64,000 nucleotides of DNA from Gemmatimonadota bacterium (GTDB lineage Bacteria > Gemmatimonadota > Gemmatimonadetes > Longimicrobiales > Gaopeijiaceae). A program made the translations under genes and the position numbers. Below, piece after piece: positions 54,015 to 62,799 of this stretch. The notes beneath the pieces are model-generated. The model worked only from the letters and a program-made list of their open reading frames with translations. It did not search any database and was not told the origin of the DNA. The DNA is taken from the NCBI GenBank assembly GCA_013002885.1, contig JABDLS010000060.1, positions 62,001-126,000 on the forward strand, written 5' to 3'. The first letter of the stretch is position 1. The number at the start of each line of letters is the position of its first letter.

Positions 54015-55139
54015 CTACACCCGGTTGAACGCCGACGTCCGGTAGAGGAGCTCGTTGTTCCGCTCGTAGAACCAGGCACGATCCCGGAAGTCCCGATACG
54101 ACTCGTACACGGTACGGAAGCCCTCATCTGCGGCGGACTGCTCTTCCAGGTAGGCGTTCGACTCCCTCCACGCTGCCTCCATGATGTCGTCGGAGTATCC
54201 GTGGAGCGTCACGCCCTGGTCGTTGATCAGGCGCTGAAGAGCGAGGGGGTTGTGGTAGTCGTAGGCCGCCAGACGGTCGGCGAAAGTCTCGCCACACACC
54301 GACTTGAGGACCTCCTGGTACGACGGCGGTAGTTCGTTGTAGGCGTCGAGGCTGATGAGAAGCCCCATGGTCACGCCGGGCTCCCACCACCCCGGGTAGT
54401 AGTAGTTCTTGGCCACCTGGTAGAAGCCGAGCTTCTCGTCGTCGTATGGGCCAACCCATTCGGTGGCGTCGATGGCGCCGCGTTCGAGGGCGGGGTAGAT
54501 CTCTGGCGCGCCGAGGTTCTGGACGGTGACGCCGAGGCGCGACATGATCTCTCCGCCAATGCCGGGGATCCGAAAACGCAGGCCGCGAAGTTCGGAAAGG
54601 CTGTTCACGGGCTCCCGGAACCACCCGCCCATCTGCCCGCCCGTGGAGTTGCACGGGAAGGAGATGATGCCGAAGTCGGAGTAGATGGCGTTCATGAGTT
54701 CGAGCCCGCCCCCGTGCATCATCCACGAGTACTGTTGGCGCGTGCTCAGTCCGAACGGGATCGCCGTATCGAAGGCGAGGGCCGGATTCTTCCCGATGTA
54801 GTAGTAGCCGGGCGACACACCGCACTGGACGGTGCCCTGCATGACTGCGTCCATGACCTGGAGCGGCGGGACGATCTCTCCGGCTGCGTATACCCGGATG
54901 GTGAAGTTGCCGCCGGTGAGCTCCTCGACGCGCTGGCCCACCCGAACACCGGCTCCATGAAGGAGGTCGAGGGACGGAGGAAAGCTGGTTGCGAGACGCC
55001 AACTCACGCGGGGACCATCGATCCCGCCTACACCGGCACCCTCAACTGCCGTCTCACCGCCGCCGCACGCTCCGAGTGCGGCTACACCCGCCGCACCGGT
55101 ACCCGCCTTCTTGAGGAAGTCACGTCTCTTGATCGTCAT
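54015..55139 (-). CDS. TRAP transporter substrate-binding protein, TakP-like
   Basis: Periplasmic binding protein, 374 aa, exported by the Tat pathway (KRRDFLKKAG). ATEWVGPYDDEKLGFYQVAK and YYYPGWWEPG belong to the TakP/2-oxo-acid group of DctP proteins, as does the conserved Arg in RFRIPGIGGE. An alpha-keto acid is a reasonable cargo but unproven. It should work with the permeases at 50819-52677, despite lying on the other strand. Confidence 0.88.
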   Translation of the reverse strand: MTIKRRDFLKKAGTGAAGVAALGACGGGETAVEGAGVGGIDGPRVSWRLATSFPPSLDLLHGAGVRVGQRVEELTGGNFTIRVYAAGEIVPPLQVMDAVMQGTVQCGVSPGYYYIGKNPALAFDTAIPFGLSTRQQYSWMMHGGGLELMNAIYSDFGIISFPCNSTGGQMGGWFREPVNSLSELRGLRFRIPGIGGEIMSRLGVTVQNLGAPEIYPALERGAIDATEWVGPYDDEKLGFYQVAKNYYYPGWWEPGVTMGLLISLDAYNELPPSYQEVLKSVCGETFADRLAAYDYHNPLALQRLINDQGVTLHGYSDDIMEAAWRESNAYLEEQSAADEGFRTVYESYRDFRDRAWFYERNNELLYRTSAFNRV

Positions 55140-55356
55140 GTAGGGCTCTGGTCTCCGTTCATCGTTTTCGTCGGCGGTTCCCGTTGTTCCGCCCCTCGTT
55201 CATCGGATCCTGCGGGAGCAATGAAGTAATGCCACCCGTCGGTTGGGGCAATCGCTCGCGATGCCGACCGCCCGGGGTCGAAGCCGCTGGCGCAGAGTGC
55301 CCGAAAGCCGAATGTTTCCCGCTCGTTTCGCTCCACCGATGGCTTCGAGGTCCCAG

Positions 55357-57075
55357 ATGCTCCGTAGCGGATTCAACCGACGCACCCGCGTCGCCCTTCC
55401 CGTCGTCTTCCTCTTGGCCGCCACGGCCGCTCCTTCGGTGGTGGCACAGGATCGCGGCGTCGTCCGGACCGACGCGGGCGTCGTGGCCTCCCAGCAGTGG
55501 ATCGCCTCGCAGGTGGGCGCCGACGTCCTCGCCGCTGGGGGCAACGCCGTCGACGCGGCCATCGCCACGGGTTTTGCCCTGGCTGTGACTCATCCCACGG
55601 CCGGTAATATCGGCGGGGGTGGATTCATGGTCATCCGGTTCCCCAACGGTCAGTCCACGGCCATCGACTTCCGGGAGAAGGCACCCCTCGCGGCCCACCC
55701 GGAGATGTGGCTGGACGAGAACGGTGAGTATTCGTCGGAGATGCATCACCGGAGCCATCTGGCCGTGGGCGTGCCGGGGACCGTCGCCGGATTCGAGAAG
55801 GCGCACACCCTGTACGGTGAGGCCCAGTGGGCGAGCCTGGTGGACGCCTCGGTGGCGCTGGCCGAGGAGGGTTTCGTGCTGAGCGACGCCCTTGCCGGCT
55901 CCATCGCCCGCTTCGTGGGAAGGACGCCGCACGAGGCGTCGGTACAGGCGTATTCTCGTGAGGGCACGCCCTATGTCGCCGGCGAGACCATGAGTCTCCC
56001 CGACCTGGCCCGCTCCCTGGCGCGCATCCGGGATCAGGGAGCCGATGGCTTCTACTCGGGCGAGACGGCTCGGCTGATCGCCAGCGAGATGAGGCGGGGC
56101 GGGGGGATGATCACCGAGGAGGACCTGGCACGCTACCGGGCGAGAGAGCGGACGCCGGTGACGGGGACGTATCGCGGGTACGATGTCATCTCCATGCCAC
56201 CGCCGAGCTCCGGGGGAGTGGCCATCGTCACCATGCTCAACATCCTCGAGGCGTACGACCTGGCGTCCATGGGTCACAACAGCGCCGAGTACATTCACCA
56301 TCTGGCGGAGGCCATGCGACGTGCGTTCCGGGAGCGCGCGGCCTACCTCGCCGACTCGGACTTTGCCGATGTCCCTGTTCAGCGCCTCACCGGCAAGGAG
56401 CACGCCGCGTGGCTCCGGCGGAACATCCACCCCGAGCGGGCTTCGGTGTCCCACCCGTCAGACGTGATGCTACCGCCGGAAAGCATGCAGACGACGCACT
56501 ACTCGGTAGTGGACGCCGACGGTATGGCGGTCTCTGTGACGTACACCCTCGAGTCCGGCTACGGCTCAGGCATCGTCGTACCCGGGGCCGGTTTCCTCCT
56601 GAACAACGAGATGGGCGATTTCAACGCCGGCCCGGGCATTACCTCCGAGAGTGGACTAATCGGGACGAAGCCGAACCTGGCCCGACCCGAGCAGCGGATG
56701 CTGTCGTCCATGTCCCCGAGCATCGTAGCGCGCGACGGAGAACTCGTGGCCGTCGTCGGTTCGCCAGGGGGGCGGACCATCATCAACACCACGCTGCAGC
56801 TCATTCTCAACATCGTCGACTTCGGCATGTCCATTGACGAAGCGGTGGCGGCCCGACGGATCCACCACCAGTGGCTCCCCGACCGCATCCGCATCGAAGC
56901 GGACGGTACGTCGCCGGCGGCCATTCAGCGCCTGGAGGAGATGGGGCATACCGTCCAGATGGGTGGCCAACAGGGCTCGGCCAACTCCATCGGGGTGGAT
57001 CCACGTACAGGTGAGATCGTCGGTGCGCCCGACCCGCGGAGTCCGGATTCGGGTGCCAGGGCTGGGCGGCGCTGA
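55357..57075 (+). CDS. ggt: Gamma-glutamyltransferase
   Basis: Exported Ntn-hydrolase, 572 aa, that cleaves glutathione and other gamma-glutamyl compounds. The signal peptide (VALPVVFLLAATAAPSVVAQ) begins after ATG 55357, which has GAGG six bases upstream; earlier in-frame ATGs are at 55312 and 55339. The autoprocessing nucleophile is T379 in MQTTHYSVVD. NIGGGGFMVIR and GSPGGRTIINTTLQ are typical. The divergent gap to the TRAP gene (55140-55356) holds no other gene. Confidence 0.93.
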   Translation: MLRSGFNRRTRVALPVVFLLAATAAPSVVAQDRGVVRTDAGVVASQQWIASQVGADVLAAGGNAVDAAIATGFALAVTHPTAGNIGGGGFMVIRFPNGQSTAIDFREKAPLAAHPEMWLDENGEYSSEMHHRSHLAVGVPGTVAGFEKAHTLYGEAQWASLVDASVALAEEGFVLSDALAGSIARFVGRTPHEASVQAYSREGTPYVAGETMSLPDLARSLARIRDQGADGFYSGETARLIASEMRRGGGMITEEDLARYRARERTPVTGTYRGYDVISMPPPSSGGVAIVTMLNILEAYDLASMGHNSAEYIHHLAEAMRRAFRERAAYLADSDFADVPVQRLTGKEHAAWLRRNIHPERASVSHPSDVMLPPESMQTTHYSVVDADGMAVSVTYTLESGYGSGIVVPGAGFLLNNEMGDFNAGPGITSESGLIGTKPNLARPEQRMLSSMSPSIVARDGELVAVVGSPGGRTIINTTLQLILNIVDFGMSIDEAVAARRIHHQWLPDRIRIEADGTSPAAIQRLEEMGHTVQMGGQQGSANSIGVDPRTGEIVGAPDPRSPDSGARAGRR

Positions 57076-57086
57076 GGCGGTGGTAT

Positions 57087-57106
57087 GCCCCTGAGGCGGC
57101 AGGGGC
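57087..57106 (+). terminator. Hairpin after ggt
   Basis: GCCCCTG (57087-57093) pairs with CAGGGGC (57100-57106) around AGGCGG, twelve bases after the ggt stop. No T-tract follows. The rest of the gap to 57242 shows no feature. Confidence 0.5.
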
Positions 57107-57242
57107 GTCCGGACGCGCCATCCGTAGAGGCCCGGATTCAGGAACGTCGGCGCTGCGATACCGTATTCTCGGGTGGCCGAAGCCGTGATCGACGGCCTGG
57201 CCCCGTAGCCGGCAGGAAGCCGTAGTAGCCAGGACAAGACCC

Positions 57243-57800
57243 ATGCAACGCTCAATCGCTCACGCACTCCTCTTCGCCGCGACGCTCGTCGTCGCGCTTG
57301 CCCTACCCGTGCAGGCCCAATCCACGGGCCCTAGCCATGCCGGGTACGATCCCACGGCACCTGTGGGTGGGCACTATCACGAAGGAGAGTTGGGCGAGAA
57401 ACTGATGATTCTGGAGTCGGCCCTGAAGTGCAATTGCAGCTGCGGGCTGGACGTCCACTCCTGTCAGTTCCAGATGCAGTGCGGCGTCTCGCCGGGCTGG
57501 TCGGAGAGGATCCGCCAGTCTTTGGAGGCCGGTGAATCCGTGGAAGCGATCAAGGCGTCGTTCGTGGCCGACTTCGGCACCGAGGTTCTCATGATGCCTC
57601 CGGCCGAGGGCTTCAACCTCCTGGGCTACTTTCTCCCCATGATGGCGATCCTCGCGGCTGCGGCACTCGTGGGAATGGTCGCACGGGGCAACAGCACTCG
57701 TCAGGCGCTGGCACCGGTGACACGGCTTTCAAACGAAGAGCAGGCTCGCCTCGACGAGGCCATGCGCCGGCTCGATGAGGACGAGAGCCCCGACTGGTAG
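57243..57800 (+). CDS. CcmH-like cytochrome c biogenesis protein, atypical
   Basis: A 185-residue exported protein. After a signal peptide (LLFAATLVVALALPVQAQ), the CcmH/NrfF-type domain appears: LKCNCSCGLDVHSCQFQMQC in place of LRCxxC. Then GVSPGWSERIRQSLEAGESV, the FVADFGTEVLMMPPAEGFNLLGY block and a membrane helix (FLPMMAILAAAALVGMV). CcmH reduces apocytochrome thiols for heme attachment. The five cysteines here exceed the usual two, and no other ccm gene is near. Confidence 0.65.
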   Translation: MQRSIAHALLFAATLVVALALPVQAQSTGPSHAGYDPTAPVGGHYHEGELGEKLMILESALKCNCSCGLDVHSCQFQMQCGVSPGWSERIRQSLEAGESVEAIKASFVADFGTEVLMMPPAEGFNLLGYFLPMMAILAAAALVGMVARGNSTRQALAPVTRLSNEEQARLDEAMRRLDEDESPDW

Positions 57801-57813
57801 GGCACGGGACTCC

Positions 57814-58473
57814 TCAATCCAGGAATTCCACCGTTCCTGAGTGGAGGCAGTACTCCGCTTCGACGATGGCGAGCTCTCCGGTCTCGTGGAGTCTGTCGAT
57901 GAGGGCCGAACCCCGCCGAAGGTCCATTGCCGCCTGGCGCACGTTCAGGCGGATGGCCTCTTCGATGACCCGCGACCGGACGTCGTCGTCGAGAGGGGCG
58001 GAAACCGAGACAGCGTCACCAACGATCTGAGCAATGGCTCGAGCCGCGGCGGGTCCAATGCGATCGGTGATGGAACGGAGGTTGTCGGAGATCGGCGCGT
58101 CCGGCTGGCTCAACAGGTCCACGGCGGCCGTCACGGCGCCGCAGCCCGTATGCCCGAGGACGACCACCAGCCGGCTCCTCAGTTGGTCCACGGCGAACTC
58201 GACGCTACCTAGCTGCTCGGGCGACACGACGTTGCCGGCGACCCGGATGACGAAAAGATCGCCGAGGCCCTGGTCGAAGATCAGCGTCGGGGGCACCCTC
58301 GAGTCGGCGCACGTCAGCACGACGGTGTCGGGGGCCTGACCGTCGGCCAGACGTCGTCGATGTTCGGCCTCTTCGGCTGCGAACCGATTCGCGGTCCCTT
58401 CCGCGAAACGGCGATTGCCGTCACGCAGGCGGTTCAGCACCGATGTATGTGAGGGGTCGCTCGAAGGTGTCAT
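57814..58473 (-). CDS. Beta-class carbonic anhydrase
   Basis: Zinc enzyme interconverting CO2 and bicarbonate, 219 aa. Zinc ligands Cys and Asp in LTCADSRVP and His-x2-Cys in LGHTGCGAV are intact. The ATG at 58473 overlaps the preceding FAD gene by 53 bases; an in-frame GTG at 58440 would cut this to 20. Last gene of the leftward operon. Confidence 0.92.
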   Translation of the reverse strand: MTPSSDPSHTSVLNRLRDGNRRFAEGTANRFAAEEAEHRRRLADGQAPDTVVLTCADSRVPPTLIFDQGLGDLFVIRVAGNVVSPEQLGSVEFAVDQLRSRLVVVLGHTGCGAVTAAVDLLSQPDAPISDNLRSITDRIGPAAARAIAQIVGDAVSVSAPLDDDVRSRVIEEAIRLNVRQAAMDLRRGSALIDRLHETGELAIVEAEYCLHSGTVEFLD

Positions 58474-59446
58474 CGGTCAGTCGCCTCGCGATTTCGAGTC
58501 CGCTCGTCATGGCACCCTCGACTCGGCCTCCTGCGCTCCAGTCGCCACACGCGCCGATGCCGAGTTCGGGATCGTAGAGGATGTCCCGGGCGGCCCCGGA
58601 TGCCAAGGCGTACCCCCATCGGTGGGCCCGGTAGAACTCCGGGTCGGGCACAGGTCCGACGAGGTCGCGTAGGGCTGCCAACGCGCTCATGGCGATGCCG
58701 TCGCCATCGTCGTTCCAGTGGGCACGGGTCCACTCGGGGCCGAAGTGGAGGACCCACGCCTCCTCATCGGGGCGCCCAGGCTTGCTGGAGTTGCGCGCGA
58801 TCCACGTGAGGGGGCCGTCGCGGACGAACGCCCCGTCGAATCGGACGTCGAGTCGGCTGGAAAAGGCGAGCATCGTGGCCCAGCACGGCGCCATGTCTAC
58901 GGCCTGGGCACGAGCCTGAAGGTCAGGAGCCGCCTCGAGGAGGGGGCCCGCCTGAGGAGCTGGGACGGCGACAACGATCCGGTCGAACGGACCGTGTCCG
59001 GCCCGGTTCGAGTCGGTGAGGATCCAACGGTCCTCGTGCCGGCGGGCGGCTGCAATGCGGACTCCCGTGCGGACGTCGAGCCCTTCCGCGAGGTGGAGCG
59101 CCAGATCGACCATCCCGGGGACGGCTACGTACCGCTCGGCGACCGACGCGGCGGATTCCCCGTCGGCGTCGATGTAGACGAGGCGGCCGTGCCACTCGCT
59201 TACAACGCCGGCAGCACGCAACTCGGCCAGCCACGCTCGGCCGGCATCGCCATGAATGGTGAAGTATTGGGCCCCGTGATCGAATCGACGGCTTCCATGC
59301 TCCCGGGTGTTGGCTCGCCCCCCCGGACGCCGACCCTTGTCGAAGAGCGTCACCGTATGGCCGGCGTCGATGAGGTGCCGGGCCGCTGTCAGTCCAGACA
59401 GCCCGGCACCAATGATCCCGATGTCTCGGTGGCCCCGACGCCTCAC
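58421..59446 (-). CDS. FAD-dependent oxidoreductase, renalase-like (COG3380)
   Basis: A 341-residue flavoprotein. The FAD motif GIIGAGLSGLTAARHL with TLFDKGRRPGGRANTRE and the FDHGAQYFTI strand mark the COG3380/renalase group, often found near photolyase genes. CGDWSAGGRVEGAMTSG is the C-terminal FAD site. The GTG at 59446 overlaps the SDR stop (GTGA). The frame is open to 59884 inside the SDR gene and is not part of the protein. Confidence 0.85.
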   Translation of the reverse strand: MRRRGHRDIGIIGAGLSGLTAARHLIDAGHTVTLFDKGRRPGGRANTREHGSRRFDHGAQYFTIHGDAGRAWLAELRAAGVVSEWHGRLVYIDADGESAASVAERYVAVPGMVDLALHLAEGLDVRTGVRIAAARRHEDRWILTDSNRAGHGPFDRIVVAVPAPQAGPLLEAAPDLQARAQAVDMAPCWATMLAFSSRLDVRFDGAFVRDGPLTWIARNSSKPGRPDEEAWVLHFGPEWTRAHWNDDGDGIAMSALAALRDLVGPVPDPEFYRAHRWGYALASGAARDILYDPELGIGACGDWSAGGRVEGAMTSGLEIARRLTDDTFERPLTYIGAEPPA

Positions 59447-60183
59447 GCCGAACGCACCTGCCCGAGGCCGCCGTCGACGCCGAGGACCTGTCCGGTCACC
59501 CAGCTCGCCTCGTCGGAGAGGAGCCAAGCGATGGCGTTGGCCACGTCGTCGGGCTTGCCGATTCGGCCGAGGGCGTGCATCGCCTGGGATGACGCCCTCG
59601 CCTTCTCGTTCCCGGTGATGCGGGCGGTGAGAGGTGTCTCGACGAGCCCCGGGGAGACGGCGTTGACCCGGACCCCGGCGGCACCGTAGGTGGCCGCTGC
59701 AGACCGGACCATTGCGTCGATTCCGCCCTTGGCGGCGGCGATCGCTTCGTGGTTGGGGAGGCCGATAGAGGCCGCGGCCGTGGATACGAAGACAATGGAG
59801 CCACCCTCCGCCCGAAGAGCTCTCGAGGCCGACCGGAGGACGGCGAAAGAGCTGGTGAGGTTGATGTGAAGGGTCTCGGCCCACTCTTCGGGACTCGTGA
59901 GGTGCGACGGCTTGAGAAGCACACTCCCGACGCAGCTGACGACGCCATCGAGGCCGCCGAGGGCCTCCGAGGCGTGCTCGACAACGGAGGCCACTTCGTC
60001 GAACGCCGTGGCATCGGCGGGGAAGGCGTCGGCGTCGAGCTCGCTTGCGAGGGCGTCGAGGCGGTCGGCGTCACGGCCGGAAAGCGCGAGGCGGGCACCA
60101 CCCTGGCTGAGGCTTCGCGCCAATGTGGATCCCACTCCGCCGTAGGCGCCGAATACGAGGTACCGGGAAGTCGAATGGCTCAT
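59443..60183 (-). CDS. SDR-fold protein lacking the catalytic Tyr
   Basis: A 246-residue short-chain dehydrogenase-like protein. The cofactor motif reads GAYGGVGSTLA, unlike TGxxxGIG. At the active site, NHEAIAAAKG has Lys at the expected place but Ile where Tyr should be, while Ser is present in VSTAAAS. It ends in VTGQVLGVDGGLG as usual. A non-classical reductase or a binding protein is possible. It overlaps both neighbours by four bases. Confidence 0.75.
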   Translation of the reverse strand: MSHSTSRYLVFGAYGGVGSTLARSLSQGGARLALSGRDADRLDALASELDADAFPADATAFDEVASVVEHASEALGGLDGVVSCVGSVLLKPSHLTSPEEWAETLHINLTSSFAVLRSASRALRAEGGSIVFVSTAAASIGLPNHEAIAAAKGGIDAMVRSAAATYGAAGVRVNAVSPGLVETPLTARITGNEKARASSQAMHALGRIGKPDDVANAIAWLLSDEASWVTGQVLGVDGGLGQVRSA

Positions 60184-61469
60184 GGCATGTGCATGGCGGG
60201 GGTGGATGTGGGTCTGATGGCATCCAGGACCATTTGGGCGGCTCGCCGGCCGGAGAGTAACGCCCCTTGAATGGATCCGAACTCCGTGTGGTCACCGGCT
60301 ACGACGACCCCGTCGGGTCGCCGGCGGGTGCCCCTGCCAGGGATCGCGCCCGCCGGGTGCCGGGGGAGAGCATGAGGGATGGTGTAGGTGCGGAGGTGCG
60401 ACCAGAGATCGACGCTCTCGCCGAACCACCGACGGAGCTGCCGGGGTGCCTCCACCTCGAAGGCGACGGGATCGTCGGCGGCATCGTCGACGCCGGATAC
60501 GGAGACGAGGTGCATTCCTTCGGGCGCGTACCCGGGTGAGATCGAACTCATGACGGCGACGTGGTTGACGGGTCCCACGCCCTCGCCGTCCAGGATGAGC
60601 ATTCCTGCCGACGTAGGTGGCTGGCCGCAGGCAAAGTAAGACGTCACCGTAGCCTTGAAGTCGGGGCTCGGCTCATCCAGGAGCATGGATGCTCCGTGCC
60701 CGTCCGCGGCGACAATCACCTGGTCGGCGGATATGTGGGTGCCGTCGTCCATGGTGACGCCGCTCGTGGAGATCGCCCGAACGGGTGCATTCAGCGTGAC
60801 GCGGCCTCTCAGGGGCTCGGCCAGAAGCTCCGGAAGTCGCTGCATGCCCGCTGAAGGGACGGCGGCGTCCCCGGCGGCGAAGCAACGGAAGTAGTAGTTG
60901 AAGAGACGGGCCGACGTGGCGAGCTCCCGCTCCAGGAAGACTCCGCCGAGGAAGGGTCTGAAGAAGGAGTCGATGAAACCGCGGGAGAAGCCCAGCGACT
61001 CCAACTCCTCCAAGGTGGATCGGTCGGGGCCGTCGAAGCACTCCGACGGCGACCGTCCGAGGAGACGGCGGCGTAGTGATGCCACCTTCATCTTGTCGGT
61101 CATGGTACCGACCTGGGCACCGAGAGTAGAAATCACGGAGGATGGATTCCGATACGGGTCCCCCAGCGTCTCCAGACGTTTGCCCGTCCAGATCATGGAG
61201 CCCGCCTTGAAGGTGGCAAGGTCGAGCCGCGCCAGGTCGACCTGCGCCTGGAGTTCCTCATAAGCCGTGAGGAGAACCTGGAAGCCCCGGTCGAGGCGGA
61301 AGCCGTCGACCTCGTCCGTCCGGACACGACCTCCTACGGCGTCCGAGGCGTCCACCACATGGGCGTCGATACCTTGCTCCACGAGCTGCCGAGCGGCAGC
61401 CAGTCCCGAGAGGCCAGCGCCGATGACGATGGCGTCCGTGGACGAGGGGAGCGGGGAGGAGATGATCAT
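60180..61469 (-). CDS. FAD-dependent amine oxidase/phytoene-desaturase-like
   Basis: A 429-residue flavoprotein. The dinucleotide motif VIGAGLSGLAAARQLVEQG and DAVGGRVRTDEVDGFRLDRGFQV place it in the amine oxidase/carotenoid desaturase superfamily. GSIQGALLSGRRAAQ is the C-terminal FAD contact. It is the first gene of the leftward operon with the SDR, renalase-like and carbonic anhydrase genes. Substrate unknown; a link to pigments or light damage fits the photolyase context. Confidence 0.8.
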   Translation of the reverse strand: MIISSPLPSSTDAIVIGAGLSGLAAARQLVEQGIDAHVVDASDAVGGRVRTDEVDGFRLDRGFQVLLTAYEELQAQVDLARLDLATFKAGSMIWTGKRLETLGDPYRNPSSVISTLGAQVGTMTDKMKVASLRRRLLGRSPSECFDGPDRSTLEELESLGFSRGFIDSFFRPFLGGVFLERELATSARLFNYYFRCFAAGDAAVPSAGMQRLPELLAEPLRGRVTLNAPVRAISTSGVTMDDGTHISADQVIVAADGHGASMLLDEPSPDFKATVTSYFACGQPPTSAGMLILDGEGVGPVNHVAVMSSISPGYAPEGMHLVSVSGVDDAADDPVAFEVEAPRQLRRWFGESVDLWSHLRTYTIPHALPRHPAGAIPGRGTRRRPDGVVVAGDHTEFGSIQGALLSGRRAAQMVLDAIRPTSTPAMHMP

Positions 61470-61502
61470 GGTTTGTTCACTGTTTGTGTAAGAACTTACG
61501 GC

Positions 61503-61531
61503 AGTGTAAGGCTAGTATTGCATGTTGTCCA
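61503..61531 (-). promoter_or_regulatory. Leftward sigma70-type promoter
   Basis: On the minus strand, TGGACA (61526-61531) is a -35, then 17 bp, then TACACT (61503-61508) as -10. It serves the gene starting at 61469. The -10 overlaps the second of two TGTAAG direct repeats (61487-61492 and 61505-61510); GTAAG-AA-CTTAC (61488-61499) is a perfect palindrome just downstream. These are candidate operators for a light-responsive MerR-type repressor, which is inferred from context only. Confidence 0.6.
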
Positions 61532-61547
61532 GCTTTGTGTTTATGAT
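61518..61547 (+). promoter_or_regulatory. Rightward sigma70-type promoter, overlapping
   Basis: TTGCAT (61518-61523), 18 bp, TATGAT (61542-61547, five of six matches). Transcription would begin near 61554, before the GTG at 61582 and after the two upstream ATGs. It overlaps the leftward promoter, so one regulator could control both operons. Confidence 0.6.
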
Positions 61548-61581
61548 TTGTTCAATAAATAATCCAAAATCAGAGCGATCC

Positions 61582-61953
61582 GTGACCACACTCGCCATCA
61601 TTGCCCAGATCATCATCGCCCTCGGCATCTTCAACGTCTGGATCATCCGGCGTGACCAGCCGAGCCCATATCGCCCGGACGGCGCCTCGAACATGGAAGA
61701 GGAGTTCGAGCGCTACGGCCTACCCGATTGGGTCCGCCTGGCCGTCGGCTCGACGAAGGTGACGTTGGCCGTTCTCCTTCTGGTGGGCCTGCTGTTTGCT
61801 CCCCTCGCCATGGGTGCTGCGGCCGTAATGGGCCTCCTCATGCTCTCGGCCGTGGTCGCTCACGTTCGCGTTGGAGATCCGTGGTCCAAGTCTGTCCCGG
61901 CCGCTGTGATGCTGACCCTTTCCGCTCTCGTGGTCATCGGCCACTCGGCTTAG
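61582..61953 (+). CDS. DoxX-like membrane protein
   Basis: A 123-residue protein with four hydrophobic helices (LAIIAQIIIALGIFNVWI, VTLAVLLLVGLLFAPLA and two more). RRDQPSPYRPDGASNMEEEF links the first helix to the second, as in DoxX-like proteins found beside photolyase genes. The GTG at 61582 is preferred because ATGs at 61522 and 61543 lie before the predicted transcript start. First gene of the rightward operon. Confidence 0.65.
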   Translation: MTTLAIIAQIIIALGIFNVWIIRRDQPSPYRPDGASNMEEEFERYGLPDWVRLAVGSTKVTLAVLLLVGLLFAPLAMGAAAVMGLLMLSAVVAHVRVGDPWSKSVPAAVMLTLSALVVIGHSA

Positions 61954-61957
61954 ATCC

Positions 61958-62380
61958 GTGCCCACTCTCGAGTTGATCCACCTGCTGGCCACGACCTTCA
62001 TGGCGGGGCTCATCGTCTTCGTGCAGGTAGTTCACTATCCGTTGTTCTCGCTCGTCAGCCCACGCGACTTCGTGGCGTACGAGCGCGAGCACGCGGAACG
62101 GACCGGATGGGTGGTGGTGCCGCCCATGCTCGTCGAGTTGGTCACCGCAGTATGGATCGTCGTCGTAACGTTGGGGTCGGAGCAGGCGTTCATCGCCTGG
62201 GCTGGCCTCGGGCTTCTGGCACTCATCTGGCTGTCCACGTTCGCTCTGCAGGCGCCGGCTCACCGGCGCCTTCTCGCCGGCTTCGACGACGGAGTGCAGC
62301 GGCGCCTCGTGAGAACCAACTGGATCCGCACCGTGGGGTGGCTGGCCCGGGTGCCGCTGGCTGTCGCGCTTCTGCGGTGA
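61958..62380 (+). CDS. Membrane protein, 140 aa
   Basis: Four hydrophobic helices. Residues TGWVVVPPMLVELVTAVWI and NWIRTVGWLARVPLA resemble DUF1772-like proteins. The GTG at 61958 comes four bases after the previous stop. The stop overlaps the next GTG (GTGA). Function unknown. Confidence 0.65.
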   Translation: MPTLELIHLLATTFMAGLIVFVQVVHYPLFSLVSPRDFVAYEREHAERTGWVVVPPMLVELVTAVWIVVVTLGSEQAFIAWAGLGLLALIWLSTFALQAPAHRRLLAGFDDGVQRRLVRTNWIRTVGWLARVPLAVALLR

Positions 62381-62799
62381 GGGGTTCGCGAGGCCTGCCT
62401 GGTCCGAAGTCGTGCGCGTCGTGCGGGCGAACGATGGTCTACCGGAGGCGATGGGCGCGGGTCTGGGACGAGGTGAAGTACTGCAGCGCGCGCTGCAGGA
62501 GCCGGCGCACGGGTCGGATCGACGCCGACCTCGAGGACGAGACGCTTCGCCTGCTGTCCGCCAGAGGGGGGTCAGCCGCCGTGTGCCCCTCGGAGGCCGC
62601 GCGTCGAGTCAGGCCAGCCGACTGGGAGTCGATCGTGGAGCGTGCTCGAGCTGCTGCCCGACGCCTCGAAGCCGCCGGCCACGTCGAGATCGTCCAGGGA
62701 GGTCGCCGCGTCGATCCCTCGACCGCGAAGGGCCCCTTTCGCGTTCGCCGGGCGAACTCGCCTCCAGGTCCCACCGTGAGTGAAGAGGTCCGACCGTGA
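62377..62799 (+). CDS. DUF2256 and DUF3253 domain protein
   Basis: A 140-residue two-domain protein. The N-terminal DUF2256 zinc ribbon has KSCASCGRTMVYRRRWARVW and VKYCSARCRSR (two Cys pairs). The C-terminal DUF3253 is a winged-helix-like domain (LLSARGGSAAVCPSEAARRV, DWESIVERARAAARRLE). This pairing usually occurs beside cryptochrome/photolyase genes, as here. Role unknown; the GTG overlaps the previous stop. Confidence 0.85.
   Translation: MRGSRGLPGPKSCASCGRTMVYRRRWARVWDEVKYCSARCRSRRTGRIDADLEDETLRLLSARGGSAAVCPSEAARRVRPADWESIVERARAAARRLEAAGHVEIVQGGRRVDPSTAKGPFRVRRANSPPGPTVSEEVRP

Noticed and set aside
61522-61581. Upstream ATGs at 61522 and 61543 for the DoxX-like gene
   Set aside because: They lie before the transcript start expected from the TTGCAT/TATGAT promoter.
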